Shown piece after piece: positions 21,821 to 33,579 of a DNA stretch of 64,000 nucleotides. The DNA is from Galerina marginata (lineage: Eukaryota; Basidiomycota; Agaricomycetes; Agaricales; Galerinaceae): positions 3,224,001 through 3,288,000 of the forward strand of contig JAECYW010000005.1 in NCBI GenBank assembly GCA_023014335.1. Reading direction: 5' to 3'. The translations under genes were made by a program, and so were the position numbers. The number at the start of each line of letters is the position of its first letter. Positions within the stretch are counted from its first letter, which is position 1. The notes beneath the pieces are model-generated. The model searched no databases and was not told the DNA's origin. It saw only the letters and a list, made by a program, of their open reading frames with translations.

Positions 21821-22660
21821 GCGGACTTCATTTGGGCATGACAACTTCAATGCTGTGACGTTGGTTATCAGTAAGAATGAACTCGACTCTAAGGTTAAAA
21901 CGCCCGCTTACCTGCCTTGAAGAGGCTACAAAACAATGAGCTGGAGATGTAAGAAGTTTAGTATGAAGAATATAGCACACATATGACTTACAAGAGATTG
22001 GAGCGAGTAGCGGGTGCATCTCCCTTGATGATCTGCATCCTACAACGACTGGCAACCGCGGTCGACGGGGGTTGCTCAGAAGGTAAGTATGAACTGTGAA
22101 AAGACAGGAACTACGTTACTGCAAGAACTCCCAAAGACGAAGCTACGCACCTGTCCTTCCGACTCTGCTTTGCCCCCACGCGCTTGGATTTTCGACGCTG
22201 GCACTGTGCTCTCCTTGCCGTGTTTGGGTTCATTAAGCGACGGGGAAGCGGTCGGTTTGTTAGCGTTAGCTGGTTCGTCTGGAAAGAAAGGATACAAATA
22301 AAATAAATAACGTGGCCAAGTCGAAGTAAAATAAACGGCTTACCCAACTCCAAGAAATCGTCCGCTTGGTCCACGTCGTCGACAAAGTTTGCAACCTGGC
22401 CTCCGTAAATGACGCCGAACCAGTCAAAGTATGTAGAACACCATGTATGCTGGCAATGTAATGAGTGACAGGAGCAACCCGCAGCCTGCGTTCAGGGACG
22501 AACTGCAAAAACTCTGTACAAGCAACAAGCATCTAAACCTTCCGTGGGTAACGATCAAAATAAGGCAAGGCGCAACGTACGCCGGCTGGACAGGACTCGT
22601 CATAGGAGGAAGGTCGGGGCCGTTTGAGAAAAGACGGGGCAGTCGATCCTCGACGACCTG
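21820..22660 (-). other. Gene-like minus-strand fragment of unknown identity
   Basis: Reading leftwards, pieces look like exons: YFDWFGVIYGGQVANF then VDDVDQADDFLEL (about 22425-22350) followed by a GTAAGCC donor, and a hydrophilic segment DEPANANKPTASPS ... KAESEG (about 22280-22155) before a GTGCGTAG-type donor. I could not join them into one frame, so this may be a decayed gene or a gene with introns I cannot place. I do not recognise the family. Confidence 0.3.
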
Positions 22661-22799
22661 GTAGGCTTGAAGAGCTGAGTTCCGTCGGTACTCGAGTAGA
22701 GTGGTCCTGATGATTAAAAGTAAGACGAAGAACGGAGCAGGGAGCTCATGGAGGGCTTAAAGTTACAGTCGAGAAGGCCGAATATCGGGATTGGCGAGG

Positions 22800-24150
22800 A
22801 CTCGTCGGCCTTGGGATATTTTTGTTAACAAGTCACGTGTGGTGTCAATCCGATAAGACAGCCTTAGACAGTGAGACAGTGATTTCATCCTCACCCATCT
22901 TCCCTCGAGGCATTCTGAAAACGACAGCCTGCCACAGTGTCGAGGTGCATAAACCAAGAGCGAAAAGAAGTACTCCAGTGGGATTTTTAACTACCATTTC
23001 CACCGTCTCGGAGTCACTTTTTGCTCCCTTGTTCCCACCATAATGTGCCAGGCTTCGAATCGTCAACGCCTCCTTTGCCTTGGATTGTATGTTCTGAAAC
23101 AACTGGCCCATTTATAAAGTTCAGATCTCGCCACTAACAACATACCACTTTGTCTGTCTGTCAAATTCACTGAGAACTTGAAAGGTCTTTGACCATTCAT
23201 TTATTCAAAAAATCCGTGAGCCTGATCTTCCTGCTTCCACCTTCTTTCTGATACATTTAGCCGCTCTTCTATGGCTGAAAGATGTCTGCTGCCACCACCA
23301 CCGACTCGCGACCAGTCAATCTCTTTCTGAAATCTGTGTTTTCCGGCGGCCTCGGCAGACAGCTTGGGCCGTTTATTGTCAATCCTTTTCTTCCTGGAAT
23401 TACACTCAACTTTGTGGTAGTCAACGATATTCTTACGCGGCTGCGGCTGAGCAGCGGCCCAGGATATACCTGAAGCACGATTTCTAATGCTGCTATAATC
23501 TGACGTTCTATGCTCAATCGCGGATCTAGCCACAGGTCTATCCTAAGATCTTCCAACCCCCGGCTTCTTTCTTATCCATCTAGCCTTTTTATTATGGCAG
23601 GACAGCGCCTACTGCCACAGACCCGCAATCAGTCGATATCTTTCGAATATCTATTTCAAGTTCTTGATGTCTAATGTCCTGACTGCCGCGCAGACATCAA
23701 GAAGCTTCGCGAGTTCGGTCATTTTTTGTCGATCTTTGTGACCTGGAATTATGCCCAACTCTCTGATCTTTTGTACTTTGGTCCTGCGCGGCCGCGGTTC
23801 AGGACACCTAAAGTGCAGCCTTCACTACTGCCGTACTCTAATACTATGCTTGGACTTATAGTTAGCCATCGGTCGATCAGAAATTGCATCGACTGTAACA
23901 GTCCTCCTGGTTGTTAGATGTGCTCGAAGCGACATTATATTGCAGTTTTATACCCTTACTCACCAGTTTTTCCACCTTTCTTCGGTAAGTTGCCCAGCTT
24001 CCGTGTTTAGATCTAACGACCAAGCCTCGTATCTCCAATCTATCAAGGTGAGCAAGCATTGCAGTCATCGGATTAAATAAACTAAATTGTAACTCTGTAG
24101 GCCGACAACGTCTATTGTATAGCTTGTAGGGTAGATGCATCGGAAAAATA
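22800..24150 (+). repeat. Blocks b-d, module 3 (diverged)
   Basis: The CACGTG box (22834-22839), the CAGCCTGCCACAG word and the shortened c-d stretches (for example GTCCTGCGCGGCCGCGGTTC near 23785) align with the other modules. Coding remnants are fragmentary. Confidence 0.5.
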
Positions 24151-24482
24151 GCACGCAATTCGATTTTGGGGCTTCTGAAGCCTCCAGAATCTAGAGATCA
24201 AGTTCAGACAGCAACGGAGAGAAATGCCTAGATATTGGTTCGCATTCCGGAGCTAAGCTTCTGGTATTTGCATGATATTGCCAAAAGTGCTGTAAGGACT
24301 AGTACTCCCTTTCCAAAGTACGTTTGCTAGTTCTTCAACCAACAATGCAACAAATTAGCATGACTCCAGTAGGGAGCATGACAGTCCTCGCAATGCAACA
24401 CTTCCTCGAGCTGCTGGAACGGGAATAACACAGCTCCTCGATGCGGGTGAAAACGAGCGACGGCGTCCTCTAGCCCACGCGC
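24150..24482. other. Spacer
   Basis: I see no gene, repeat or recognisable signal here. Confidence 0.4.
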
Positions 24483-25590
24483 TCAACGTTCCTCGATCAG
24501 TTCGCAGCATATTTTACCGGAGAGCATGATAACTCTAGCGGCCTTCGCTTTATCTGTTGAAAGATCGGCGAGAACGAGCTTGAAGTGGATGCCCGGTTCG
24601 ATATTCGTTGAAGAGACAACCTGAGATAAATATCACTTCAGTTCTGGCTGGAGTGAGCTTCGGAGGAAAGCAACGTACATGTTATTCGGATCGGAATTCG
24701 CATCATAGCCATCGTTTGTCAGCTAATCAAAGAAAAGAAAAGTCATGAATTATTAACGAGGAACGTCATTTGTGAAACCGACCAACTGGAGAATGCTCTC
24801 GATGAGGACGAGAGTTCAGATCCACCACCGTCAAGGACATGAGGAAGCATCGAAAAGACGCCGCTTTTTCTGAGATAATTCTCTAGAATCATTTGTTAAC
24901 TCTTTCCTTAGCTAGCGCAAAAAAAAGAACTGCTAACTCACCCTCCAAGGAGTAGACGAACGTGTTGATGATGACCTGCACAAAGAAACATGAGCACTTG
25001 GCCATATTAATTGAATAGAAAAATCACCTGAGCAGCATTGAAGAAGTCGCCAAACTACAAGAGTACCAGTCAGTCATAACGCAGAGAGTCGAAACGATGA
25101 ATGTACTTACTGTACCTGTGCTTCCCAAATCGGCGAAAGGTTGAGTCTCTCCTAGCTACCCCCATCTTCGAACTAAACTCTAAGATGAGATTCTATACTC
25201 AAGACAGACAGAGAGACCAGAAGCACGCACCCCAAGTAGAGCCATCTCGCTCAACAAACCTGACAAACCACAAACGTGATCAGTCAAATCCAAAATGACA
25301 TCGAGAAGGAACACAAACCTATTCCGAGTTCGCCAACTCCGACTCCCATCCGCCTTCAGCTCATAATTCAGCGGCACGGTCACGGGCTCCGTCTTCCGGT
25401 TAACCAGCATCGGGTACTCAGCGTCTTGTCCCGGCATGCACAAGTCTGTGCCTTGGAGCATGACCGAGCCTAAAGCCAAGGACGTATGCGTGGATGAGCA
25501 ATTGAATGACGAAAGATGGTAAAAGAAAGGGAAAAGAGCTTACCTTGGCGATGGCGAAGCCGATCTCCATCATGGCGTCTATGTTGGTTG
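24483..25590 (-). pseudogene. Decayed DHTKD1-like 2-oxoacid dehydrogenase E1 copy
   Basis: Minus-strand pieces follow the order of the C-terminal half of thiamine-dependent 2-oxoglutarate/2-oxoadipate dehydrogenase E1: an MMEIGFAIAK piece (about 25560), GQDAEYPMLVNRKTEP then VPLNY (about 25440-25360), LLSEMALLGV (about 25250), IWEAQ (about 25115), FGDFFNAAQVIINTF (about 25050-24960), SMLPHVLDGGGSE (about 24850-24815), ESILQL (about 24795), LTNDGYDANSDPNNM (about 24720-24675), and PGIHFKLVLAD ... RVIMLSGKICCELIEER with a stop (24590-24483). DHTKD1-type wording (NMxVV, PGxxF) fits better than the mitochondrial KGD1 type. The RGTFSHRH region is gone, PLNH reads PLNY, about 45 residues before PGxxF are missing, and frames shift. 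The normal enzyme works in lysine/2-oxoadipate catabolism in mitochondria; this copy cannot. Confidence 0.7.
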
Positions 25591-25669
25591 TAGATGGGAG
25601 GCCGGAGAATTGGACATTCTGGGTGCATGGCCGGCTCAGAGATGATGAGGGCAGAAGGGGTCTGGATCA

Positions 25670-27335
25670 ACATTCTCGAGACGGAAAAGAAGGAAAGCTT
25701 CTTCCGTCGCTCGCTGAGTAATGAGGGCGATGACGTGGAGGCATATTCAGGCAGAGGCGTGGCGCCTTAACCCGCCAGCAGCCATAGGAGCCGACAGAGC
25801 CTACGGCACGCACAGTGGGCAATGCCTCAAGCTGCAAGTTCAACCTGGAGTTTGTGAACACGTCCGCCGCTAACTCCTCTCCGTGCTACTCAGCCAGCTG
25901 AATAAAAAATAAAGTAGTGTCAGCACATAGTATAAAATCTACATATAAGCAAAAGAAAAGCAAAATAAGTTGAAAATAAGAGGCAATAGAAATAAAAACA
26001 AAACGAAACGGAAAACATACCCCGAGAAGAAAGACCTGCTCATAGCACTGCAGAACTAACGCGAAGGCGGCCAGGAGGAAGATGGTGTAGAGCTCGAGCG
26101 GCGCCAGAGAGGGCCCGTTGAAGTCGTTCCATCAAGCTTCTCGGGGTGAGCTTCGACCCTCTCCTTCCCCGCCCTTGCTCGAATGGCGCACCGTCCGTTC
26201 CACTCCCGTTATCACCTGCATTATTGTCTTCGTCGTCGTCGGCAGCCCCGCTGTAGTAGTGGTGCCTGGCCCGAGCTGCCCGAGATCGGATTAGATTAGA
26301 TACCATCAGTAGCTACACAGCCTGTCCGTATGTAGACGGACGCGGTCCAGTGACGAACAGATCGTTGCTTGCTCCCTGCCACTGCGTGCTTGCCTGACTG
26401 CGCGCCTGCTCGACGCGCCTCCGAGCCTCGCCAGACCCGAGCTGCCAGGGTAGGTCTGATTGGCCTATCCCACCGCCAACCCGTGCCTCGCCGCTCCCAT
26501 ATGTATCCATGCCGCCGCAAATTGTGAGTACCGTCGCCGCGCCGGTGTTCAGCGGGTCCTTGAGCCTTACCCTGCCGGCACCAGCGCGAGCGACCCGCTG
26601 CCAAGGGCCAGTAGGCGATGAGAAAGAGGAGAGAAGCGGGTCGAAGGACTTTCTTGGGGGGTAGTTTACCTCGGCGAAACACTACTGTCCCCTGTTGGCA
26701 GGTTGTGGTGGTGCTCCGTGGTCGCATTCGTTCGTGTGGCTAGGGCATGGGGTAGGGTATGGCCTAAAGAGACATATCGCGAGCGGGAGGAGAAGGAGAA
26801 GGGCTGGTGGGGCTGCCGAAACCGCTGCTGTGGACGGACGCCGAGTAGAGGAAGCTGGTGCGGTTGAACTGGGCCTCGGGGGGATTGAACTCCATGCTGC
26901 GCTGGTCGTGTGTAGATTATACTAGATAGAGGAAACCGCGAGTAGCAAAAGGGTAAGAGGTTCGGGGGTGATTGAGAAGGAACAGCGCAGTCGATCTTCG
27001 ACGGGTGGTTCTGATAATTAGGTGGTAAGATGAGGGATATAGCACAGGAGAATCGGGGAGGACTTACAATTAGAGAGGGTCTACTCTCAGAGCTTACAAG
27101 ATGTAAAGGATTCGTAAACGTAGGCTCGACGCGTAACAAAAGTGGAAGCGCGTCCTAGGTGCATAGAGCCGTTATACACTGCTCCAGCCAGAGCCAGAAC
27201 GCGTTGGTGCAATCCGAGAGTAGCTTGCGGGTCCACAAGGTCGAGAAACTGCAGATGATAACGCGACGTGTGGCCTTCACAAGTGCCCACCGCGTTAACA
27301 ATGTAGAAAGCTAGAAGCAACCATAACTTCGTCAC
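25670..27335 (-). pseudogene. Block a, module 4: broken copy
   Basis: The 5' end may begin with a signal-peptide-like frame at 27335 (MTKLWLLLAFYIVNAVGTCEG), which runs 82 codons to a stop and has a GTAAGC donor at its end. The MEFNPPEAQFNRTS region (about 26895) with its Ser/Pro tail stops at about 26780. The Gly/Arg-rich and acidic middle (26700-26050) contains several stops. The last exon near 25890 starts with a stop where other copies have EQY, then reads GEELAADVFTNSRLN. It is therefore an inactive member of the block a family. Whether the 27335 leader belongs to this gene or to a separate small one is unclear. Confidence 0.45.
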
Positions 27336-27399
27336 GGTGCTCGTCGTCGACGAGAAAGAGGAAAATGGCAGAGAAAATCAAATAATTTAATAAATGGTT

Positions 27400-29150
27400 T
27401 GATCTGGAACATTTCTCACGGGAAGTTATCGCTTCGAAATGCAGTGGATCTTGATTCGTTCTCACTCAACTCCCCCTCGCTCCCGACGGGTTCTGACAAC
27501 AATAGCCTGGCACAGGACTAAATTTTCATAAACCAGGAACGAAGCACAGACACTCTCTCAGGTGGACCTTTACCGACTGTTTCCACTGTCTCAGAGTCGC
27601 TTTTTGGCTTCTGCCTTGTTACATGCAAAGCGCAATCTTCCTAGTCTGGCTCGACTTTTGTATCTGGAACAATCTGCTAGTTAAATCTCGTCTCCTGAAG
27701 TATGTCCCTTTGTTGACTTGCTGAATTCACTGGGAAGATAGACCAAGTGACTCGGATCTCTGAGCTTTCAGGTATTTAAACAAGATCGTCTGTCCGATCT
27801 TCCAGTTCTTACCCACTTATTCCACCAGCCAATCTTCTACGACATGGAATGGCTTTGACAGCCCACGCGGCTTTGGCTCTGGATACCTGATCATGAGGCG
27901 CGCATTTTACTCGACGTCTCATTGCTCCGAGTCATGCTTTACCCTTGGAATCTCTAGTAATCGCTGCCCTCGTCGGATCGATCTTCTCTCCGACTCAGTT
28001 GACCCTGTACTTGATGCCTCAATCCGAAGATAAAGGTAAAGATAAGTTATCTGACCTTGCCATGCTACCCGATCCCCAAGAAATCTGCTCTGCGATAAGC
28101 TTGCTTTGACACACTCCCGTTTTTCTATCCCTCCCTAATCTGCTCGAACCGCTGATTTCGAGTCGGAAGTCCCTCGTCATGATCAGATATCGGGTTGGAG
28201 CCCTAATTTCGAAGGCTGCCGCGCCGTATTTTGGTCCGGATTGCAGTTGCACCTTAAACCTAGCCAAAATCGGCCGGAAATGCCTCAAACATCCTTGAGC
28301 TTTCGAGATTCCTCCTACGGGCAACTTAACAATATGGTGCAGTCTGATCATCATATTTCCCGAACAACGCTCGCCAGTTTGAAGTTCATATTCTCTTTCC
28401 TGGCTCGATCTCCCTAAGGCATACTCAGAAATAGGAGCTGGAGCCTTGTATTCACAAAGGCAACCGTTCTATTCTGGTGGATTGGAAATTCTGGTGTGAT
28501 CGAGCCAAAAATCGACTCGAACTTGACTCGTATTCTGGATAACCTCCCTCGCCATTCCTGATGAATATCTGGCCCCCATCATCTGTCGCGCACCGTCCAA
28601 TTTTACCCCCAGCTTATTCCATTTGTCGGTTCTGGGCAGGTTAACAAGCTTGCATACTCCGATAAAGCTCGTATTGGTATAAGCTACCGTCGCGTCTTAA
28701 AATTGATCGTATATACTGATATTCAACTACCCATAGGACTTTGTGCGATTCTAGGTTCTCTCGCCTCGCTCCCGATGACGTTCTTACCGAGAATTCTTTC
28801 CGTAACGCGTGGACTTTACGGCTTGCTCCTGTTGTCTATCCCGGTTAAACTTCCTGTTCCAACCCTCAGACATAGAACGCAGCTATGCATTTATACCCTA
28901 TACCGTCCTACTCTATAGCGATGGCTAGCCGTAAATTCGACTCGAGGCTAGGATCGTGGAACCGGGTAAATGCGAAACGCCTATTCAAATCCATTTTATC
29001 GTTAACTCAATAAACGTTTGACAGATTATTTGAATTGAACTTGAGTAGCTTGGGTACCCGTACGAGCCGATTATTTTTGATGGTATCTTTATAACAGGTA
29101 ATTATATCACGGCAATTGATAACTCACTGTTGGGTGGACGGTTGATCGCG
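27400..29150 (+). repeat. Blocks b-d, module 4
   Basis: The TATTTAAA box (27773-27780) is present, but the CACGTG box has drifted (CTCACGGGAA near 27417). Block c is shorter (about 27840-28330). Block d has the AATAGGAGCTGGAGCC word near 28432, followed by a stretch like 5.0-5.3 kb (GATTATTTGAATTGAAC near 29025). Confidence 0.55.
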
Positions 29151-29159
29151 GTGCACATG

Positions 29160-29300
29160 AATTCTCGCAGAGCCTCTACATCACCGCCGTTAAATGTGAC
29201 TCCAGCGTCTACCCACTTAATCCAAATCACTTCTATGTCTTCACCCTCATCCTGCCCGTCTACTAGTAACCGATACCTAACTTCAGGATGTTGTGTATGT
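29160..29300 (+). pseudogene. First-exon relic upstream of copy C
   Basis: The words CTCCAGCGTCTACCCACTTA and ACTTCTATGTCTTCACCCTC correspond to the relic at 13.29 kb and to the intact gene starts. It has no continuation. Confidence 0.35.
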
Positions 29301-29730
29301 CGGCTTGGCTCCCGTCGATTAAGCGCTCGTGAGGTTAAACGTCGCATTCCTCATGTGGGGGTTGAAAGGAATAAGTAAGACAATTTAGATGTGTCAATTT
29401 TGAAACTTGGTGAGACCAAACAGTTATCAAAGCTGATCTATATCAACCGACGAGACATCGCGAATCCTGTAATAATACTAATGTCACAGAATTCAATCCA
29501 CAGTGGGCCGTAAGTGTGGGATCGTGGCTGTGGATGACAGGCTACACGGAGACAGTCTTTGAATGACAGGTAACGTTGAAATCGAAAGTGGTAAACATAA
29601 ATCGCTATACCTATTTGGGAGTAGACTGCATTGGGGTGCAATGCTCACACTGTCGCACAGCCAGAAATTCACAAAAGACATTATATGCCAGTGCGTGTCC
29701 ACCCTGTACCTCGCTTAATTTGTCGCCACG

Positions 29731-31496
29731 ATGTTGCTCATCGTGATCGCCCTCTATCTGTTCCAAGGTTTCTTCATTGCGGACGCTGCTCCTCTTTCCA
29801 TCATTCTCCCCCGACAAGCCAGTACTAATCTTGGCGCTCCTCAGGAATGCATTTGTCCGAACACCCGCTCGCGAGCAGACATCATCTGGAGCTGTCTAGC
29901 AACGATATTTGTGTGTACCTGGGTGTCAGTTCACCCAAACATCCCAGCCCTGGGCGAAAGGTGGTGGAAAAAAGCATTTCGGCGGTTGGAATTAATGTTC
30001 TGGTCTGTTATTGCACCGGAACTTATGATATGGTGGGCGGCACAACAGTGGGCAGCAGCTCGAGAATTAGCCAGAAAATATAGGGGTGTGTATTATTGCA
30101 ATATTTCCTGTCCTGTCCTTCTGATATGTTTGTGTTTAGAGTATGGATGGACAACAAGTCATGGCTACTTTATTCAGATGGGAGGCTTCATGTTGTACGA
30201 CAACAACAAGCCCACTGGGGTACTCACTCCCGATGAATTGGATGGACTCAGAAAGGAAGAAAAAGTAGCAATGCCGCGAACTAGGGAGGAGGAAATTCAA
30301 GACCGAAGCAAAAGCGATGGCCTCTCAAAGGCACTCGTTGTCATTCAGACAACCTGGTTCATCAGTCAATGCGTCGCACGGAGGGTCCAGGGACTGATTA
30401 TCACTGAGCTGGAGCTTACAACACTCGCGTTTGCTGCTGTAAATGGTGTCATGTATATGTTTTGGTGGTTTAAACCCGTCGATGTTCAGACCACTGTCCG
30501 GGTTGACATCTTGCCCTCGAATAGGCCCCAAAATTTTTTGATTAATCCTGAAGTTGTTCAGAGTGATGGTTCGTGAGTTCCATTTTAAATTATTGCTTAA
30601 CTGATAGCATCCTTTTGAGTAGTAATCGACGCCTCACACATCTCACAAGAATTTCCATCCAGTGACCTTAAACTTGTTCCGACACCAGGCAGCATGACTG
30701 AAATTGAACGGGACAACATGACCACGGGCTCAACAGGTAAGCCACACCCTAGCCTATGAAAATCATACCTCAGTTAATTTTTCTTTGTTTAAAAATAATA
30801 TTAGAGATAGAAATTAAGCGCAAAAACCTGATCCCATCTTTGGAAGTGAGACCATACCAGAACATAAAAGTTTCCAAGTTTCAAGGCTTATGTTTTTCGG
30901 TGTGGTGGCTCATATCTGGCATTTTTTTTCGTTGGCCAGCAACTGGGGTGGGCGCTGTAGTGACAAGGATTACAGAGGTCGCAGATAGCAACAAAATTGA
31001 CAAGGGCGCAATGGCTGTTCCAACATTTTACACCTCTTACACTGATGACCTCTCCACCGAACAACATTACAAAGAAACATACACAAGCTTCATTGTGTTT
31101 TTTTGCCTTCCATCTGTTGGCATTTTATTCGGTGCCATTCATTGTGCAGGCTGGAGTTTCTCCTATCCTTCGCTCATTGAAACCAACACCTGGCGAACCT
31201 CTTCAGCAATTATCACAGGTGTACCGGTGATAGTCCTGGTGTTTGCAATTTATGCTTATTTGGAGGACAATTTTGGAGACAAATTTTTTGCCCCCAAATC
31301 CTTGGAGAATAATTTTATAGTTCAACAGATTCCGGGGCTCCTGCATTCCCTCTTTATGTTTGTGATTGGTGTGGCAGTGCCGTTCTACATCTTGGCACGA
31401 CTGGCCCTGTCGGTGGTCGCTCTTAATACGCTTCGGGACCTCCCTCCAGAAGCATTGACGACTGTAAAATGGACATTATTCCTGCCTCATATCTGA
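29731..31496 (+). CDS. Multi-pass membrane protein, family e, copy C
   Basis: Exons 29731-30085, 30140-30568, 30623-30736 and 30805-31496 give 529 residues. Same plan as copies A and B: signal peptide ending IADAAPL, ADIIWSCLATIFVCTWVSVH, GYFIQMGGFMLYD, two helices in exon 2, a hydrophilic exon 3, then four or five helices in exon 4 ending VKWTLFLPHI. Notable: intron 1 (54 bp, donor GTGTGT) has no stop and a length divisible by three, so retaining it would insert 18 residues (VYYCNISCPVLLI...) without breaking the frame. Both products are possible. Neighbours are its own module blocks upstream and the usual 3' flank downstream. Function unknown. Confidence 0.75.
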
Positions 31497-32100
31497 ACGG
31501 GAATGCTCCTCCAGATGCCGATTCTGCGTGTACCTGGAAATGGAGCCGAATCAAAGGTGAATCCCTTAAAATTGTTATGCGGCATGAAGTAACCACTTTT
31601 TTCACGGTGTCAGGAATAGTGTACCAAGTTGGCTCAACAGGATACGGTTTTCTTAAATCGTGTTTCACCTTTCCATATTTTCCTTTTTTGTACCGGATTG
31701 CGCCACGTATTTCCCCGCACACCTGGACGCGTTCTACGCGTGTTCCTAACCCGAGGTCAAGTAGTTACTTAATTTGTAGCCATTTGATCGATCCCAATCC
31801 ACTTTGATAGTCGCACTGACTCCAATACCTACGGTACTCGAGTACACCCTGAAATCTAGCTTACTTATTAAAAATTACCCAAGAGTTGAATCATTGAGAT
31901 CTCTCAAGGAAGTCTGACAGTTTTTAGTAAACCTGACCGCCACCCCGCACCCTGCCGTGCATCCGCGTCTTCGGTCCAGGCGTCCGCGCCTCGTAACTTC
32001 AGTCTTCATGACGATCTGCGTACGTTTTCACATCGGTACGGCTTTCATGCGATCGTCCTTCATGCGACCTTGCTTCAGGCAACCTCTCCTAATGGCTCCT
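31497..32100. repeat. 3' flank of copy C, shortened
   Basis: Matches the flanks of A, B and D to about 31720 (CCTTTTTGTACCGGATTGCG), then diverges. The rest holds no recognisable gene. Confidence 0.4.
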
Positions 32101-32104
32101 CCTT

Positions 32105-33480
32105 TCATGTGTCCGCCCTCATAAGCAGAACCACTAGCACCAGCACAAGGACCGGAAGGGCAGGCGGCGCATACGGCACGCTAGGCAGCGCCTGGAGCTG
32201 CACGTTCGAATTCATCCGCGAGCGTTTGGGCACATCCGCGGCTACCCCCTCTTTGTATTGTTCTGCTAGTTAACAAGGAGGGGGCTGCAGAGCGCGCGGG
32301 TGTTAGGCAGTAGACAGGCCCACGGAGGAACGCGCCGAGAATCCCGGTGTAGGCTGCGAGCGCGGAGAGGACGAGCTCGGGGGGGTTCCCAGTGCACAGG
32401 ATAGCGGCGTGCGGGAAGCTTGTTGAACTTGCTGAGGAGGGTGAGGATGAGGGCTGTGAACAAGTATGGCGTTAGCTGTGGGGATCGAGTTAGTGAGTGC
32501 AAGAAGAAAACGATAATAGGAGGGCTTACGAAGGGGATGGCGGCAAAGAAAACCCATTCGAAGCCATTCCGCCACAGCTTTCGCGGAGCACGCTTCCCCT
32601 TCCCCTCCCCCGCCTCCGCCCGAACAGCGTGCTGTCCGTCCCGCTCCTGCTGTCATCCCAGTCGTCGTTTTTATCATCATCATCCGCAGGCCAGCAGACT
32701 GTCGCCGCATCGCTTCCGAACCCGTCCACACAGCCGCCAATCTTGAGCACTGTACTCGCGCCGGGTTCAATGGGTCTTTCGACCTTGCCCCACCCGCATC
32801 TGCGGGGCGAGTCGCCGCAAGGGACCAGTAGAAGACGCTGGGGAAAAACAGGCGAGAAACGAACTTGCTCGGAAAGTAATTCGCGCTCACTGATATCCGC
32901 TGTCGCCAAGCATTGTAAGCGTTTGCTAGGGCAAGGGCGGCGTTAAGCCAGTGCAGACGTCTCGCAAGAGGGAGGGTGAGGAGAAGGCGCCCGCGGGGCT
33001 GGCAAAGCCTGCCGGGCTCGGTGCAGAAGCGTTGAGCTGGAGGAGTCGGGTGGTTGTTGAACGCGGTTGAACTGTAGCTTTGAGAGGATCGAACTGAGTC
33101 TGCAAGCGGCGCAGGATGGAGTTTGTTGAGGCTCAGGATGTGGAAGGTGCCGCTGGTGGCGCCTAGAAGGTGGGAAGACGGTCTAGCTCGCCAGTAGAGC
33201 GAGAAAAGTGGAAATGTACAGTCGGACTCCTACTGCTGGCACTCGAGCTCGAGCACAGAGAGCCAGAAACGTTCATAATGGCCGCAGTCCGAGACTACAG
33301 GTAGCGGTGAGTAAGAGAGGAAAAACTCTGGTTTTTCATGATCTCACCATCGTCTCTGCCTTTCGCGTCATAAGAGCACTGACAGCAGGCGCTTCCTGGG
33401 TGTAATCAGACATTGGACGACGCTTTGTCCGCCATAGAGATCGGCGCAAGATAAGCTCGCTGATCTGGTCGCGTTAACGT
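32105..33480 (-). pseudogene. Block a, module 5: least damaged 3' part of the repeated gene
   Basis: From 32909 leftwards a frame runs through VERPIEPGASTVLKIGGCVD and an acidic DDDDKNDDWDDSRSG stretch. In a second frame an Arg/Lys-rich segment leads to WRNGFEWVFFAAIPF at a GTAAGCCC donor, so one frameshift separates them. After a 50-bp intron the next exon reads LTPYLFTALILTLLS. A last exon starts at 32262 (EQYKEGVAADVPKRSRMNSN), ends in a hydrophobic helix (LPVLVLVLVVLLM) and stops at 32105. If once intact, the protein was probably membrane-anchored at its C-terminus. Upstream remnants extend to about 33480. Family not recognised. Confidence 0.5.
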
Positions 33481-33579
33481 TGCTGAAAAACAGCCACAGC
33501 GCTCGTTTGGTGCTCGTCGTTGTTGACATGTTGTCGAGAACAACAAAATGGCTGAGACTAAGATTTAATTTTGACATGA

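Noticed and set aside
23201..23556. Minus-strand frames of about 100 codons within module 3
   Set aside because: They lie opposite the conserved plus-strand block c-d and are not conserved in the other modules.
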